A DNA stretch of 54,321 bases from Hymenobacter sp. IS2118 (GCF_000715495.1 NZ_JNLX01000197.1:1-54321); one strand, 5' to 3'. Counted from the first letter of the stretch, positions 16,565 to 25,448 are shown. Program-made: numbers and translations. Notes: generated by a model not told the origin, from the sequence alone.

Positions 16565-16650
16565 TAGAAAACAAACTGCTGCTTCAGTACCCTTACTTCG
16601 CTGTCATTACTGCCGCTTGCCTTCAACTGCTCACTGATAACTGAATTCTC

Positions 16651-17700
16651 ATGGCTTCCTTCGATTCTACTGAACACCCGCACCGTCGTTTCAATCCGCT
16701 TTCGGGCGAATGGGTGCTGGTATCGCCACATCGGTCTAAGCGCCCCTGGCAGGGCCAGGAGGAAGAAACCGAGCAGGACAACCGCCCCGCCTACGACCCT
16801 GCCTGCTACCTCTGCCCCGGCAACACCCGCGTGGGCGGCGAGGTGAACCCCGCGTACGAGTCCACATTCGTGTTCAACAACGACTTTGGGGCGCTGCAAG
16901 CCGATGTGCCCACCGGGGGCATCAACGAGGGCGGGCTGCTGCGGGCCGAGGCGGAATCGGGCATCTGCCGCGTCATCTGCTTCTCGCCGCAGCACGACCT
17001 GACCCTGCCCCAGATGACGGTGCCGGCCATTCGCAAGGTGGTGGATTTGTGGGCGGCAGAATATCAGGCCCTCGGCGCCCGTCCCGATATCAACTACGTG
17101 CAGATTTTTGAGAACAAAGGCCCGATGATGGGCTGCTCGAACCCGCACCCGCACGGCCAGATTTGGGCCCAGCGCACCGTGCCCGGCGAGCCCGCCAAGG
17201 AAGGCGGGCAGCAGCTGGCCTACTTCCAGGAGCACGGCCGCACGCTGCTGACCGACTACCTGGCCCTGGAGCTGGAGAAAAAAGAGCGGGTGGTGCTCGA
17301 AAACGAGTATTTTGTGGTGCTCGTGCCCTTCTGGGCCGTGTGGCCCTTCGAAACGCTGCTGGTATCGCGCCGCCCGGTGCAGGACCTTACCCAACTCACC
17401 GACGACGAGCGTGACGCCCTGGCCGATGCCCTCCGCCGCCTCACCATTCGCTACGACAACCTGTTCAACATCTCCTTTCCGTACTCTTCGGGCCTGCACC
17501 AGCGCCCCACCGACGGCCAGGCGCACCCTGAGTGGCACTTGCATATGCACTTCTACCCGCCGCTGCTGCGCTCGGCCACGGTGCGCAAGTTCATGGTGGG
17601 TTACGAGCTGCTGGGCGACCCGCAACGCGACATCACGCCCGAGTTCAGCGCCGGCCGTCTGCGCGAAGTGTCGGAAACGCACTACAAGGAAGCCGAGTAA
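16651..17700 (+). CDS. galT: UDP-glucose--hexose-1-phosphate uridylyltransferase
   Basis: The product is 349 residues, the standard length. It swaps UMP between UDP-glucose and galactose-1-phosphate, giving UDP-galactose and glucose-1-phosphate. The active-site block NPHPHGQIW is at about 165-173, with the nucleophilic histidine at about 168. The zinc-site pair CYLC is at 52-55, the next conserved FSPQHD at about 111-116, and a late HLHMHFYPP block near 300. Direction and order with galK indicate one functional unit, although the 226-base gap holds a repeat. No galE (epimerase) is in the window, so it must be elsewhere. Confidence 0.97.
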   Translation: MASFDSTEHPHRRFNPLSGEWVLVSPHRSKRPWQGQEEETEQDNRPAYDPACYLCPGNTRVGGEVNPAYESTFVFNNDFGALQADVPTGGINEGGLLRAEAESGICRVICFSPQHDLTLPQMTVPAIRKVVDLWAAEYQALGARPDINYVQIFENKGPMMGCSNPHPHGQIWAQRTVPGEPAKEGGQQLAYFQEHGRTLLTDYLALELEKKERVVLENEYFVVLVPFWAVWPFETLLVSRRPVQDLTQLTDDERDALADALRRLTIRYDNLFNISFPYSSGLHQRPTDGQAHPEWHLHMHFYPPLLRSATVRKFMVGYELLGDPQRDITPEFSAGRLREVSETHYKEAE

Positions 17701-17708
17701 ACAAAAAC

Positions 17709-17883
17709 CTCACTCCTTTTTTAAGGAGGGGACATTTTCACGCAGTGAAAATTGGGGTGGTTGCGTCCGTTGAATAACGTCTGAATGGTCGGGCAGCAAG
17801 GTTTTCAGTAGTTACCCAACGGCCGCAACCACTCCCGTTTGAGCCGTTGGCTCAAACATCCCCTCCTTAAAAAAGGAGGGGAG
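17709..17883. repeat. Inverted pair of hairpin elements with co-varying stems
   Basis: Copy A (about 17709-17768, plus) and copy B (about 17821-17883, minus) share a left hairpin of the type CTCC-T6-AAGGAGGGGA and a right end GG(G/A)GTGGTTGCG. Between these, A has ATTTTCAC-GCA-GTGAAAAT (17734-17752), while B has GTTTGAGCC-AAC-GGCTCAAAC. The stems differ but both pair fully. Copy B ends about 50 bases before the LacI start. Confidence 0.75.
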
Positions 17884-17895
17884 TTTGCCGGCCGG

Positions 17896-17903
17896 TACTT
17901 TTG
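17896..17903 (+). promoter_or_regulatory. -7 box of the LacI-family gene
   Basis: TACTTTTG matches TAnnTTTG exactly. It is 33 bases before the preferred start codon. The region where the -33 element belongs is occupied by the repeat ending at 17883. Confidence 0.5.
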
Positions 17904-17935
17904 CGGCTCCAACCCGTCCTTTCATCCCCAACGCC

Positions 17936-19006
17936 TTGGCTGCAAAACGCGCTTCTATTTCGGACATTGCCAGGGAGTTGAACCTAGCCGTTTCTACGGT
18001 TTCGCGGGCATTGAGCAGCCATTCCCGCATCAGCGAAGCCACGCGCAAGCGGGTGTGGAAGCTGGCCGAGGAGCTTAACTACCAGCCCAACCACTTGGCG
18101 GCGGCCCTGCGCAAGGGCCGTAGCAACACGCTGGGCGTGATTGTGCCGCACATCGACGGCCACTTTTTTGCGCTGGTGATAAAAGGGGTGGAAGCCGTGG
18201 CCAACCGGGCGGGCTACAACGTGATGCTCTGCCAGTCGAACGAAGACTACGTGCACGAGCAGAAGAACATCGAAACGCTCATCAACGCTCAGGTCGATGG
18301 TATTCTGGTGTCGTTGGCCCGCACCACGCGCGACTTTGGGCACTTTGAGAAAGTACGCGCACGCGGGACTCCGCTGGTTTTTTTCGACCGTATTCTGGAT
18401 GGCGTCGATGTGAGTGCCGTGGTACTGGACGATTACCAGGGCGGCTACCAGTCGGTGAAGCACCTGCTGGACCAGGGCTGTCGGCGCATCGCCCATTTTG
18501 GCGGGCCGCAGCACCTCAATATCTACAAAAACCGCTACGCCGGCTACTGCCAGGCGCTGCACGACCACGAGATTCCCTTCGAAAAGGAGCTGGTGGTATT
18601 CGGCGATATGACGCTGGAAGACGGCATGCGGGGCATGAGCCAGCTGCTGGAGCTGCCCCAGCGCCCGGACGCGGTGTTTTCGGCCAGCGACTTTTCGGCC
18701 GTGGGGGCCCTGCAGGTGCTCAAGCAGCACCGGCTGCGCATTCCCCAGGATATCGCGCTGGTCGGCTTCAGCAACGAAACCTTCGCTTCCCTCACCGAGC
18801 CCATGCTCACTTCCGTAGACCAGCACTGCGAGGAAATGGGCGGCGCCGCCGTGCGCCTGCTCCTGGAAATGGTGCAGGAGCGCAGCACCCCGCCCACGCC
18901 CCGCAAAGTCGTGCTGCAGCCGCGGCTGATAGTCCGGGAGTCGTCGCGCCGGGGAGCAGGCGAACCGGTGGCACCGCCCGTACCAACCCTAACCCCCAGC
19001 CGCTGA
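17936..19006 (+). CDS. LacI/GalR-family transcriptional regulator, probable galactose/galactan regulator
   Basis: The product is 356 residues from a TTG at 17936. This gives the usual family opening (AAKRASISDIARELNLAVSTVSRALSSH, with the helix-turn-helix at about 7-28 and the hinge helix NHLAAALRKGRSN at about 47-60). An earlier TTG at 17885 would add 17 atypical residues. The periplasmic-binding-like effector domain runs from about 62 to 335 (LGVIVPHIDGHFFALVIKG, VDGILVSLA, PLVFFDRI, IALVGFSNE). Family members repress sugar genes until an inducer binds. Placement after galT, plus the palindrome between galK and the hydrolases, makes regulation of this locus likely. Confidence 0.9.
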   Translation: MAAKRASISDIARELNLAVSTVSRALSSHSRISEATRKRVWKLAEELNYQPNHLAAALRKGRSNTLGVIVPHIDGHFFALVIKGVEAVANRAGYNVMLCQSNEDYVHEQKNIETLINAQVDGILVSLARTTRDFGHFEKVRARGTPLVFFDRILDGVDVSAVVLDDYQGGYQSVKHLLDQGCRRIAHFGGPQHLNIYKNRYAGYCQALHDHEIPFEKELVVFGDMTLEDGMRGMSQLLELPQRPDAVFSASDFSAVGALQVLKQHRLRIPQDIALVGFSNETFASLTEPMLTSVDQHCEEMGGAAVRLLLEMVQERSTPPTPRKVVLQPRLIVRESSRRGAGEPVAPPVPTLTPSR

Positions 19007-19021
19007 GCTAATACCCGCCCC

Positions 19022-19744
19022 GTGAGAGAGTACCTGCTATTCGTCGATACCGAAACGTCGGGCATTCCGCAGGACTGGGCCAAGCCGTATTCCAGCCGCG
19101 AAAACTGGCCGCACATCGCGCAGCTGGCCTGGGTGGTTTATACCAAAGACGGGCAGGAAGTGAAGGCCGAAAACCACTACATCCAGCCCAGCGATTACGA
19201 CATCAATCCCGCTTCGGGCAGCGTGCACGGGCTCACACTTGGTTTTTTGCGGCAGCACGGCAAGCCCCGCCACGCCGTGATGCAGCGCCTGCACCGCGAC
19301 TTGCTGCAATACCACCCGCTGGTGGTGGCGCATTTTATGCAGCTCGATTTCCACATGGTGGGCGTGGGGTTTTACCGCGCCGGCCTGCAAAACCCTTTGG
19401 AACACTTGCCGCTGTTCTGCACCATGCGCGCCACCGGGCCGCTGGTGCGCCATTCCAACCAAAGCTTCCTGCGCCTGACCGAGCTGTACCAGCGCCTTTT
19501 TCACGAGCCCCAGCCCCAGGAGCACGACGCCCTGGCCGATGCCTACGCCACTGCCCGCTGCTTTTTCGAGCTGCGCCGTCAGGGCACCATCACCCCCGAA
19601 ACCGTGGCCCTGCAAGGACCTGTGGGACTGCAAAACACCAGTGGTTCTAAGTTGCGTAAACGACGAATCAAGGTGGGGGTGGGGGCGTGGCTGCTCATCA
19701 CTGGCTTAGCGTTGGTTTTGCTGGCTTTTTTCTTGATTGGATGA
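19022..19744 (+). CDS. DnaQ-like 3'-5' exonuclease with C-terminal membrane helix
   Basis: The product is 240 residues from a GTG at 19022, only 15 bases after the LacI stop. The DEDDh exonuclease motifs are present: FVDTETSG (about 7-14), VVAHFMQLDFHM (about 101-112) and HDALADAYAT (about 165-174). Such enzymes remove nucleotides from 3' ends; DNA polymerase III epsilon and RNase T belong here. Unusually, after a basic linker (KLRKRRIK) a hydrophobic segment (VGAWLLITGLALVLLAFFLIG) ends the protein, predicting a tail anchor in the inner membrane. The next gene encodes a DUF294 signalling protein. Exonuclease-DUF294 neighbours also occur in other phyla, suggesting a shared but undefined role. 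Confidence 0.85.
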   Translation: MREYLLFVDTETSGIPQDWAKPYSSRENWPHIAQLAWVVYTKDGQEVKAENHYIQPSDYDINPASGSVHGLTLGFLRQHGKPRHAVMQRLHRDLLQYHPLVVAHFMQLDFHMVGVGFYRAGLQNPLEHLPLFCTMRATGPLVRHSNQSFLRLTELYQRLFHEPQPQEHDALADAYATARCFFELRRQGTITPETVALQGPVGLQNTSGSKLRKRRIKVGVGAWLLITGLALVLLAFFLIG

Positions 19745-19774
19745 AGGGAAAGCAGAAAAAAACCACAAACTAGT

Positions 19775-19795
19775 CCGTCATGCTGAGCATGACGG
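19775..19795. terminator. Short palindrome, part of the CATGCTGAGC repeat family
   Basis: CCGTCATGC (19775-19783) pairs with GCATGACGG (19787-19795) over TGA. It shares CATGCTGAGC with the large repeat at 21761 and is followed by GCTTT on the plus strand, so it may act as a weak terminator between the exonuclease and DUF294 genes. Confidence 0.45.
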
Positions 19796-19816
19796 GCTTT
19801 GACAATTATAAATCCC

Positions 19817-21730
19817 ATGTCCGAAAAACTCGATTTCCTCCGCACCGTGAAGCCCTTCGACCGGCTGCCCGAAGACGTGCTGGCCGAAGTAGCCGAGGGC
19901 CTGCAGGAAGTGCATCACCCCCGTGAGCACATCATTTACCACCAGGATACCACCAAGCTGCGCGGCCTCGACATCATTGTGGAGGGTGAATACGAGACTT
20001 TTTTCTACGACAGCCAGCAGCACCGCCGCGTGGTGGAGCACAGCCGCCGGGGCGACTGCTACGGCGGGATTTCGTTGCTGCTGAACAAGAAAAAGTCCCT
20101 CCGTACGGTGCTGGCCCGGCGCGATACCCGCGTGTATTTCCTGCACCGCCGCGATTTTCTGGCCCTGTGCCAGGGCTACGAAAGCTTCTTTCACTTCTTC
20201 ACGGCGCGCTACGGGCAGCGCATGCTGAACGAGGAATACGCCCACTTTGTGCGGCCCGCCACCGGCGCCGGCTCCAGCTATTTGGCGTCGGACCAGTTGT
20301 TTTCGCGGCGCCTCGAAACCCTTGAGATGCGGCCCGTGGTGCTGTGCGCGGCCTACACGCCCATTCACGAAGTAGCCCGGCGCATGGCCGCCGCCCGCAC
20401 CAGCTGCTACTTCATCACCAATGCCGACGAAAACGGCCACATCATCGGCTACGTCACCGACATCACGCTGCGCGACAAGGTAGTGGCCGGCCTGGTGGAT
20501 GCCCGGCTGCCGGTCGAAACCATCGTGGACGCGCCGGTGGTCAGCATCAGCTCGCGGGCCTTTGTGTACGAGGCCATTCTGCTGATGTTCAGAACTAAAA
20601 CCCGCTATTTGCTCGTGGAAACCGACGGCGAGTACGTGGGCATGCTAAGCCGCAACAAGCTGCTGACCGACGACCAGGCGCAGTCGCCGTTCATCTTCAT
20701 CCAATCCGTGAAGCAGGCCCAGGCCGTGCCCGAGCTGAAGCGCCGCTGGGAACAGGTGCCGGAAATGGTGTACCAGCTGCTAAACCGCGGCGTGAAGCCC
20801 GAAATCGTGAACCAGGTCATCACCACCGTGTCCGATACCATTGCCCTGCGCGTGATTGAGGACACGATAGGCGAGCTGGGCCCGCCGCCGGCCAAGTTCG
20901 TGTACATGGTGCTGGGCAGCGAGGGCCGCAAGGAGCAAACCCTGCTCACGGACCAGGACAACGCCATTATTTACGAAGACAAGGCCAACGAGCAGCGCGA
21001 GCTGGTGCGCGCCTACTTCCTGCGCTTCGCAGAAATCGTGTCGGACCGCCTCCACGAAATTGGGTTCAGCTACTGCGAGGGCGGCTTCATGGCCAAAAAC
21101 CCGAAATGGACGCACTCGCTCTCGCACTGGAAGCGCAACTACGTGCAGTGGATGACCGATTCGAACCCCGAAACCGGCATGCAGTTCGCCGCGTCCTTCG
21201 ACTGCCGCTACCTCTACGGTGACCCCACCATCATGGACGAGCTGCACGACTTCCTGGCCGTAGAGCTGCAGAAACCCGTGGACCGGTTTTTCCACTACAT
21301 GGCCGTGAACGCGCTGCAGTACGAGCCGCCGCTCACGTTTTTCAACAACATCCGCACCTTCGCCCACGGTACGCAACAGGTTTTCAACCTCAAGAAAACC
21401 ATGTCGCCCATCGTGGATTTGGTGCGCATGTACGCCCTCAAGCACCGCATTTTTGCCACCAACACCGGCGAGCGGCTGGAAGCGCTCAAAGAACTGGGCG
21501 TGTTCACGGAGCGCGAGGCGCAGGAGCTGCTGCAGTCCTACTACTACCTCATGGGCGTGCGCCTGAAAAAGCAGGCTGCCCAGATTATCAACGACAACGC
21601 AACGCCCGATAACTATCTGGACCCCAAGAGTATGACTAAAGTGGAGCAGGTCACGCTAAAGGAAATCTTCAAGGTCATTGCCGATTTCCAGCTCAAGATT
21701 AAGGTGGGCTTTACTAAAAGCCTGGGCTAA
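19817..21730 (+). CDS. cNMP-binding / CBS-pair / DUF294 nucleotidyltransferase-like signalling protein
   Basis: The product is 637 residues from the ATG at 19817 (MSEKLDFLRTVKPFDRLPEDVL). A cyclic-nucleotide-binding-like domain covers about 5-130 (GEYETFF...GDCYGGISLLL). A pair of CBS domains covers about 160-285 (ADENGHIIGYVTDITLRD; TDGEYVGMLSRNKL). A DUF294 nucleotidyltransferase-like domain begins about 300 (VLGSEGRKEQTLLTDQDNAIIYED, with the G-S and D-x-D motif of the fold), and the DUF294 C-terminal domain ends the protein. The family is soluble and thought to sense small nucleotides; no reaction is established. It follows the membrane-tailed exonuclease by 72 bases in the same direction, and the two are probably functionally linked. 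Confidence 0.9.
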   Translation: MSEKLDFLRTVKPFDRLPEDVLAEVAEGLQEVHHPREHIIYHQDTTKLRGLDIIVEGEYETFFYDSQQHRRVVEHSRRGDCYGGISLLLNKKKSLRTVLARRDTRVYFLHRRDFLALCQGYESFFHFFTARYGQRMLNEEYAHFVRPATGAGSSYLASDQLFSRRLETLEMRPVVLCAAYTPIHEVARRMAAARTSCYFITNADENGHIIGYVTDITLRDKVVAGLVDARLPVETIVDAPVVSISSRAFVYEAILLMFRTKTRYLLVETDGEYVGMLSRNKLLTDDQAQSPFIFIQSVKQAQAVPELKRRWEQVPEMVYQLLNRGVKPEIVNQVITTVSDTIALRVIEDTIGELGPPPAKFVYMVLGSEGRKEQTLLTDQDNAIIYEDKANEQRELVRAYFLRFAEIVSDRLHEIGFSYCEGGFMAKNPKWTHSLSHWKRNYVQWMTDSNPETGMQFAASFDCRYLYGDPTIMDELHDFLAVELQKPVDRFFHYMAVNALQYEPPLTFFNNIRTFAHGTQQVFNLKKTMSPIVDLVRMYALKHRIFATNTGERLEALKELGVFTEREAQELLQSYYYLMGVRLKKQAAQIINDNATPDNYLDPKSMTKVEQVTLKEIFKVIADFQLKIKVGFTKSLG

Positions 21731-21760
21731 TTGCTGAGCAGTTGTTTGAATTAATAAAAA

Positions 21761-21852
21761 CGGTCATGCTGAGCTTGTCGAAGCATCTCTACCGTACCGT
21801 TGGACAGTTTCAACGGTGCGGTAGAGATGCTTCGACAAGCTCAGCATGACCG
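21761..21852. repeat. Long inverted repeat of the CATGCTGAGCTTGTCGAAGC family
   Basis: Arms of 42 bases (21761-21802 and 21811-21852) are reverse complements with one mismatch, around an 8-base loop. The arm begins CGGTCATGCTGAGCTTGTCG. It lies between convergent genes (DUF294 and DUF4174) and could terminate both. It looks like a dispersed repeat; I recall this sequence type as frequent in Hymenobacter genomes. Confidence 0.8.
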
Positions 21853-21873
21853 TTGGGGCTTGCGTCTTGGCTA

Positions 21874-22332
21874 CTATTTCCGGCGCATTTCCTGCCGCCG
21901 CATGGGCATTTTATCCACCGTGCCAAACAGGTCGGCGGGCGGAATGGGGCGGGCGCGACGCTCCTTCACGCCGCCGTCTTTGCCGATGAGCACGGCGGCA
22001 AACTGCGGCGGCTGGGCCCCGGTTTTCTGCTTGAGAAAGGCCAGGTCGGCGGCCGATAATTGGTCATAGAGCGCTTCCACCACTACAAAATCGCGGTCGG
22101 CTAACTCGGCTTTTTGGGTGGCCAGCAGGGCTTTTTGGGCTTTGAAATCGGGGTGCGCAGCTGTGGGGGCGGCCAGCAGGAGCACGCGGTGCTGCCAGCG
22201 GCTGGCGCGCAGGGTCTGTTCCAGGGGCATGGGTTTCGGGGTTTGGGCGCTGAGCAGCCACAGTAGGCCCAGCAGCAGGAGCGGGGCCCGGAAGCGGGGG
22301 CGATGGGTGGCAGGTTGAGGCATGGGGTTCAT
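21874..22332 (-). CDS. Secreted DUF4174-domain protein
   Basis: The product is 152 residues. An N-terminal hydrophobic helix (APLLLLGLLWLLSA, about 16-29) is a signal peptide or anchor. The rest matches DUF4174: MPLEQTLRASRWQHRVLLLAAPTAAHPDFKAQKALLA, then ELADRDFVVVEAL, then PQFAAVLIGKDGGVKERRARPIPPADLFGTVDKMPMRRQEM. The fold resembles thioredoxin-like domains but lacks the CxxC pair, so redox activity is not expected. Function is unknown. It is divergent from the large lipoprotein gene, sharing a gap of about 90 bases, and convergent with the DUF294 gene across a long hairpin. Confidence 0.8.
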   Translation of the reverse strand: MNPMPQPATHRPRFRAPLLLLGLLWLLSAQTPKPMPLEQTLRASRWQHRVLLLAAPTAAHPDFKAQKALLATQKAELADRDFVVVEALYDQLSAADLAFLKQKTGAQPPQFAAVLIGKDGGVKERRARPIPPADLFGTVDKMPMRRQEMRRK

Positions 22333-22423
22333 ATACGCAGCCAGCCATCGGAGGTGCTAATGGTAACATTCGTGCGGCCGTACTTTGCGGGCCCACGCCT
22401 CTTTCGCTCCTTGCTTGCTCGTG

Positions 22424-25153
22424 ATGAATTCCCGCCTTTTTTCCACCGGTTTCCTGCTTACGCTGGGCCTGCTCACGGCTTGCCAGAGCGCCCGCCCCAC
22501 GGCCGAAACCACTACCGCTGCCGCCATGACGCCGATTTGGCAATCCGATGCCTACACTCTGTACCGCGACCGGGTGGTGCAGGGCCCGCACGAGGCCCGG
22601 GCTTTGTCGGCCATCGAGCTGGTTTCGAACTACCAGAGCCCGGCCAACGAGGCGCAGAGCCCCCGCATCGAGTTCAAGTTCAGCCTCAACGGCAAGGACA
22701 ACGAGATGGCGCCGGGCCTGAACCACCTGCTCGTGGCCGTGCCCCGGCCCGGCGGGGCCGCGCTCGAAACGCCACCCATTGTGTTTGGGCAGCGCTACGA
22801 GGATGCCACGCCGGCGGCGGCTACCGCGTACCTGGCGCCGAATACCGCAGTGAAAATCCGGCTCGACTTGCGGGCGGTGCTGGCGGCGTTCAAAAAGCAG
22901 GGCTATTTCACCACCTTCAAGGGTGAAAAAATTTACCAGCAGGATTTCAAGCACGTGCACGTAGCTGGCGGCGCGGCCCCGCTGAGCTGGGATTTCGACA
23001 GCTTGGTGAACCGGCCCGAGCTGGAAATGCAGGACCCCGACGGCGACGGCATCTACGAGGCAACGCTGGTGCTGAACCAGCCCGCGGCCACCAAAACCAC
23101 CGCCCAGCAGTGGAAACAAACCATCAACACGGCCGATTTTCCGCAATATTCCTCTGATTACCCGCTGGCCGATGCGCTCTACAATCTGGCCCTGGAGGAA
23201 GCCCGCCGCGCCGTGGAGCCCGACAGCACCTTCCGCACCGGCAAGGAGTGGGCCGGCGTGTGGACGCGCGACATCAGCTACAGCATTATTCTGGCGCAGG
23301 CCGCCCTGCAACCCCGGTCGGCCATAAAAAGCCTGCTGCGCAAGGTGAGCCCCGAAGGCCGCATCATTCAGGACACCGGTACCGGCGGCGCCTACCCCGT
23401 TTCGACCGACCGCGTGGTGTGGGCCGTGGCCGCCTGGGAAATCTACCAGGTAACCGGCGACGAGGCCTGGCTGCGGCAGGTGTATCCCATCATCAAAAAA
23501 TCCCTGGCCGACGACCGCCAGAATGCTTACGACCCCGCCACCGGGCTGGTGCGCGGCGAGTCGTCGTTTCTGGACTGGCGCGAGCAAACCTACCCGCGCT
23601 GGATGCAGCCGGCCGACATCTACCAATCACAAAACCTGGGCACCAATGTGCTGCACTACCAGGCCAACGTAGTGCTGGCCCAGATGGCGGCCAGGCTGGG
23701 CGACCCTGGCGCGGCGGCCGAGGGCCAGCGCCAGGCCGCAGCCATCAAGTCCGCCATCAACACCCACCTCTGGCAGCCCGAAAAAGGCTACTACGGCCAG
23801 TACCGCTACGGCCGCACCGCCCTCATGCTCTCGCCCAAAGCCGAGGCGCTGGGCGAGGCCCTGAGCGTGCTTTACGGCGTGGCCGAGGGCGAGCGGGCGC
23901 GGGAAGTGGTGGCCAAAACCCCCACCGTGCCTTTCGGTATTCCCTGCATCTACCCCCAGATTCCGGGAATTCCGGCCTACCACAACGACGCCGTTTGGCC
24001 TTTTGTGCAAAGTTTCTGGACGCTGGCTGCCGCCCGGGCCGGCAACGAGCAGGCGGTGCTGGAAAGCATGGCCGCCATCTACCGGCCCGCCGCGCTGTTT
24101 CTCACCAACAAGGAGAATTTCGCGGCTGGCAACGGGGATTTTGCCGGTACCCAAATCAATTCCAGCAACATGCTGTGGAGCTTGTCGGGTAGCCTGGGTC
24201 TTGTGTATAAGGTATTGTTTGGGATGGATTGGCAGGCCGAGCGGCTGGTGTTTCGTCCCTTTGTGCCGCAGGCTTTTCAGGGCCGCCGCCGCCTCACCAA
24301 CTTCCCGTACCGGCGTGCCGTGCTCGATATAGCGATGGAAGGCTTCGGCAACGAAATCAGCAGCATCACGCTTGATGGCCAGCCGCTGCCGGATGCCGCC
24401 ATTCCGGCCAGCCTCAGCGGTCGCCATGCCGTACGCATCGTACTCAGCAGCAAGGCCCCGGCCATGCAGTCCTTAAACCGCGTGGCCAATGCGTTTGCGC
24501 CCCCGGCCCCGGAAGTGAGTCTGGCGAATAACCTTCTGAGCTGGGCTGCGGTAGCAGGAGCGAAGGAATACAAAGTACTGAAAAACGGGGCCCCGCTCAC
24601 CACTAGCAGCAGCCTCGCGTTTGCCATTCCGGCCGGGCCCTTCGCCGCCTACCAAGTGGTGGCCGTGGCCGCCGCCGGCCTCGAATCCTTCGCTAGCGAA
24701 CCTGTGGAAACCGGGGCCGAAACTACCAACCGGCAAGTGCAGCTCGAAGCCGTAGCGCCCAAAGAGAAGCTGGTTTACAAGGGCTTCAGTGGTCAGGGCT
24801 ACGTGGAAATCACCAAAACCAAGAACCCAACTCTCACCATTCCCGTGACCGTGGCCGAAGCCGGCCTTTACGCCCTGGATTTCCGCTACGCCAACGGCAA
24901 CGGGCCCATCAATACCAATAACAAGTGCGCCCTCCGCACGCTGCGCCGCGGGCCGGAGCTGTTGGGTACCGTGGTATTGCCCCAGCGCGGCGAGGGTGAA
25001 TGGTCGAACTGGGGCTTCTCGAATCCGGTGCTGGCGCGTCTGGGAAAGGGCGGCCACCTGCTGGTTTTGAGCTTCGAGCCGGCCAATGAGAACATGAGCG
25101 GCGACGTAAACCAGGCCCTGCTGGACTACCTGCGGGTGCGGCGCGTGGAGTAA
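22424..25153 (+). CDS. Large lipoprotein with six-hairpin glycosidase-like domain
   Basis: From the ATG at 22424 the product is 909 residues and begins with a lipoprotein signal (LLTLGLLTACQSA; lipobox LTAC). A start 13 codons upstream would spoil it. An N-terminal beta domain (about 40-220) contains an acidic DPDGDGIYEATL loop. An alpha/alpha-toroid region (about 235-640) has TGKEWAGVWTRDISYSIILAQ, DTGTGGAYPVSTDRVVWAVAAWEIY and NNDAVWPF-like AYHNDAVWPFVQSFW, as in bacterial six-hairpin glycosidases. A fibronectin-like linker (about 690-755) and a CBM35-like module (about 770-909) follow. The substrate is unknown; distance from the galactan genes makes a link possible but unproven. A TACTTTG box at 22381-22387 is the likely promoter. 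Confidence 0.8.
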   Translation: MNSRLFSTGFLLTLGLLTACQSARPTAETTTAAAMTPIWQSDAYTLYRDRVVQGPHEARALSAIELVSNYQSPANEAQSPRIEFKFSLNGKDNEMAPGLNHLLVAVPRPGGAALETPPIVFGQRYEDATPAAATAYLAPNTAVKIRLDLRAVLAAFKKQGYFTTFKGEKIYQQDFKHVHVAGGAAPLSWDFDSLVNRPELEMQDPDGDGIYEATLVLNQPAATKTTAQQWKQTINTADFPQYSSDYPLADALYNLALEEARRAVEPDSTFRTGKEWAGVWTRDISYSIILAQAALQPRSAIKSLLRKVSPEGRIIQDTGTGGAYPVSTDRVVWAVAAWEIYQVTGDEAWLRQVYPIIKKSLADDRQNAYDPATGLVRGESSFLDWREQTYPRWMQPADIYQSQNLGTNVLHYQANVVLAQMAARLGDPGAAAEGQRQAAAIKSAINTHLWQPEKGYYGQYRYGRTALMLSPKAEALGEALSVLYGVAEGERAREVVAKTPTVPFGIPCIYPQIPGIPAYHNDAVWPFVQSFWTLAAARAGNEQAVLESMAAIYRPAALFLTNKENFAAGNGDFAGTQINSSNMLWSLSGSLGLVYKVLFGMDWQAERLVFRPFVPQAFQGRRRLTNFPYRRAVLDIAMEGFGNEISSITLDGQPLPDAAIPASLSGRHAVRIVLSSKAPAMQSLNRVANAFAPPAPEVSLANNLLSWAAVAGAKEYKVLKNGAPLTTSSSLAFAIPAGPFAAYQVVAVAAAGLESFASEPVETGAETTNRQVQLEAVAPKEKLVYKGFSGQGYVEITKTKNPTLTIPVTVAEAGLYALDFRYANGNGPINTNNKCALRTLRRGPELLGTVVLPQRGEGEWSNWGFSNPVLARLGKGGHLLVLSFEPANENMSGDVNQALLDYLRVRRVE

Positions 25154-25420
25154 GCATACCGCTACGGCAGCCCGACGCCAGCACGCTTTACCAAACTCCG
25201 CCGGGCAAAAACGGCGGAATTCTAAATCCGGAATTTGCTCTGTCCGTGATGATGTAGTGGCGGCGCTTGCGTCGTTTGGAGGCCGCCGAATACGGCAAGC
25301 GGAAAAGAGTGCGTTTCGGCTGTAGCGCTGAATTATAACTGAAAGCCAGTGCCAGCTAGTAAAATACGGCCCGGTATTTCGGTGTTAAACTCCGCGTTGC
25401 TGACAGGTTAGAAAAAGAAA

Positions 25421-25443
25421 AAGCCACCCTTTGGAGGTGGCTT
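25421..25443 (-). terminator. Terminator of tRNA-Glu
   Basis: AAGCCACC (25421-25428) pairs with GGTGGCTT (25436-25443). On the minus strand it is followed by TTTCTTTTTC, a proper intrinsic terminator directly after the tRNA. The preceding gap 25154-25420 has no gene; it holds a GGCGGAATTC-like partial palindrome only. Confidence 0.85.
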
Positions 25444-25448
25444 TATTG

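Noticed and set aside
22064..23626. 520-codon minus-strand frame overlapping DUF4174 and the six-hairpin lipoprotein
   Set aside because: It crosses two well-supported genes and shows no protein-like domain.
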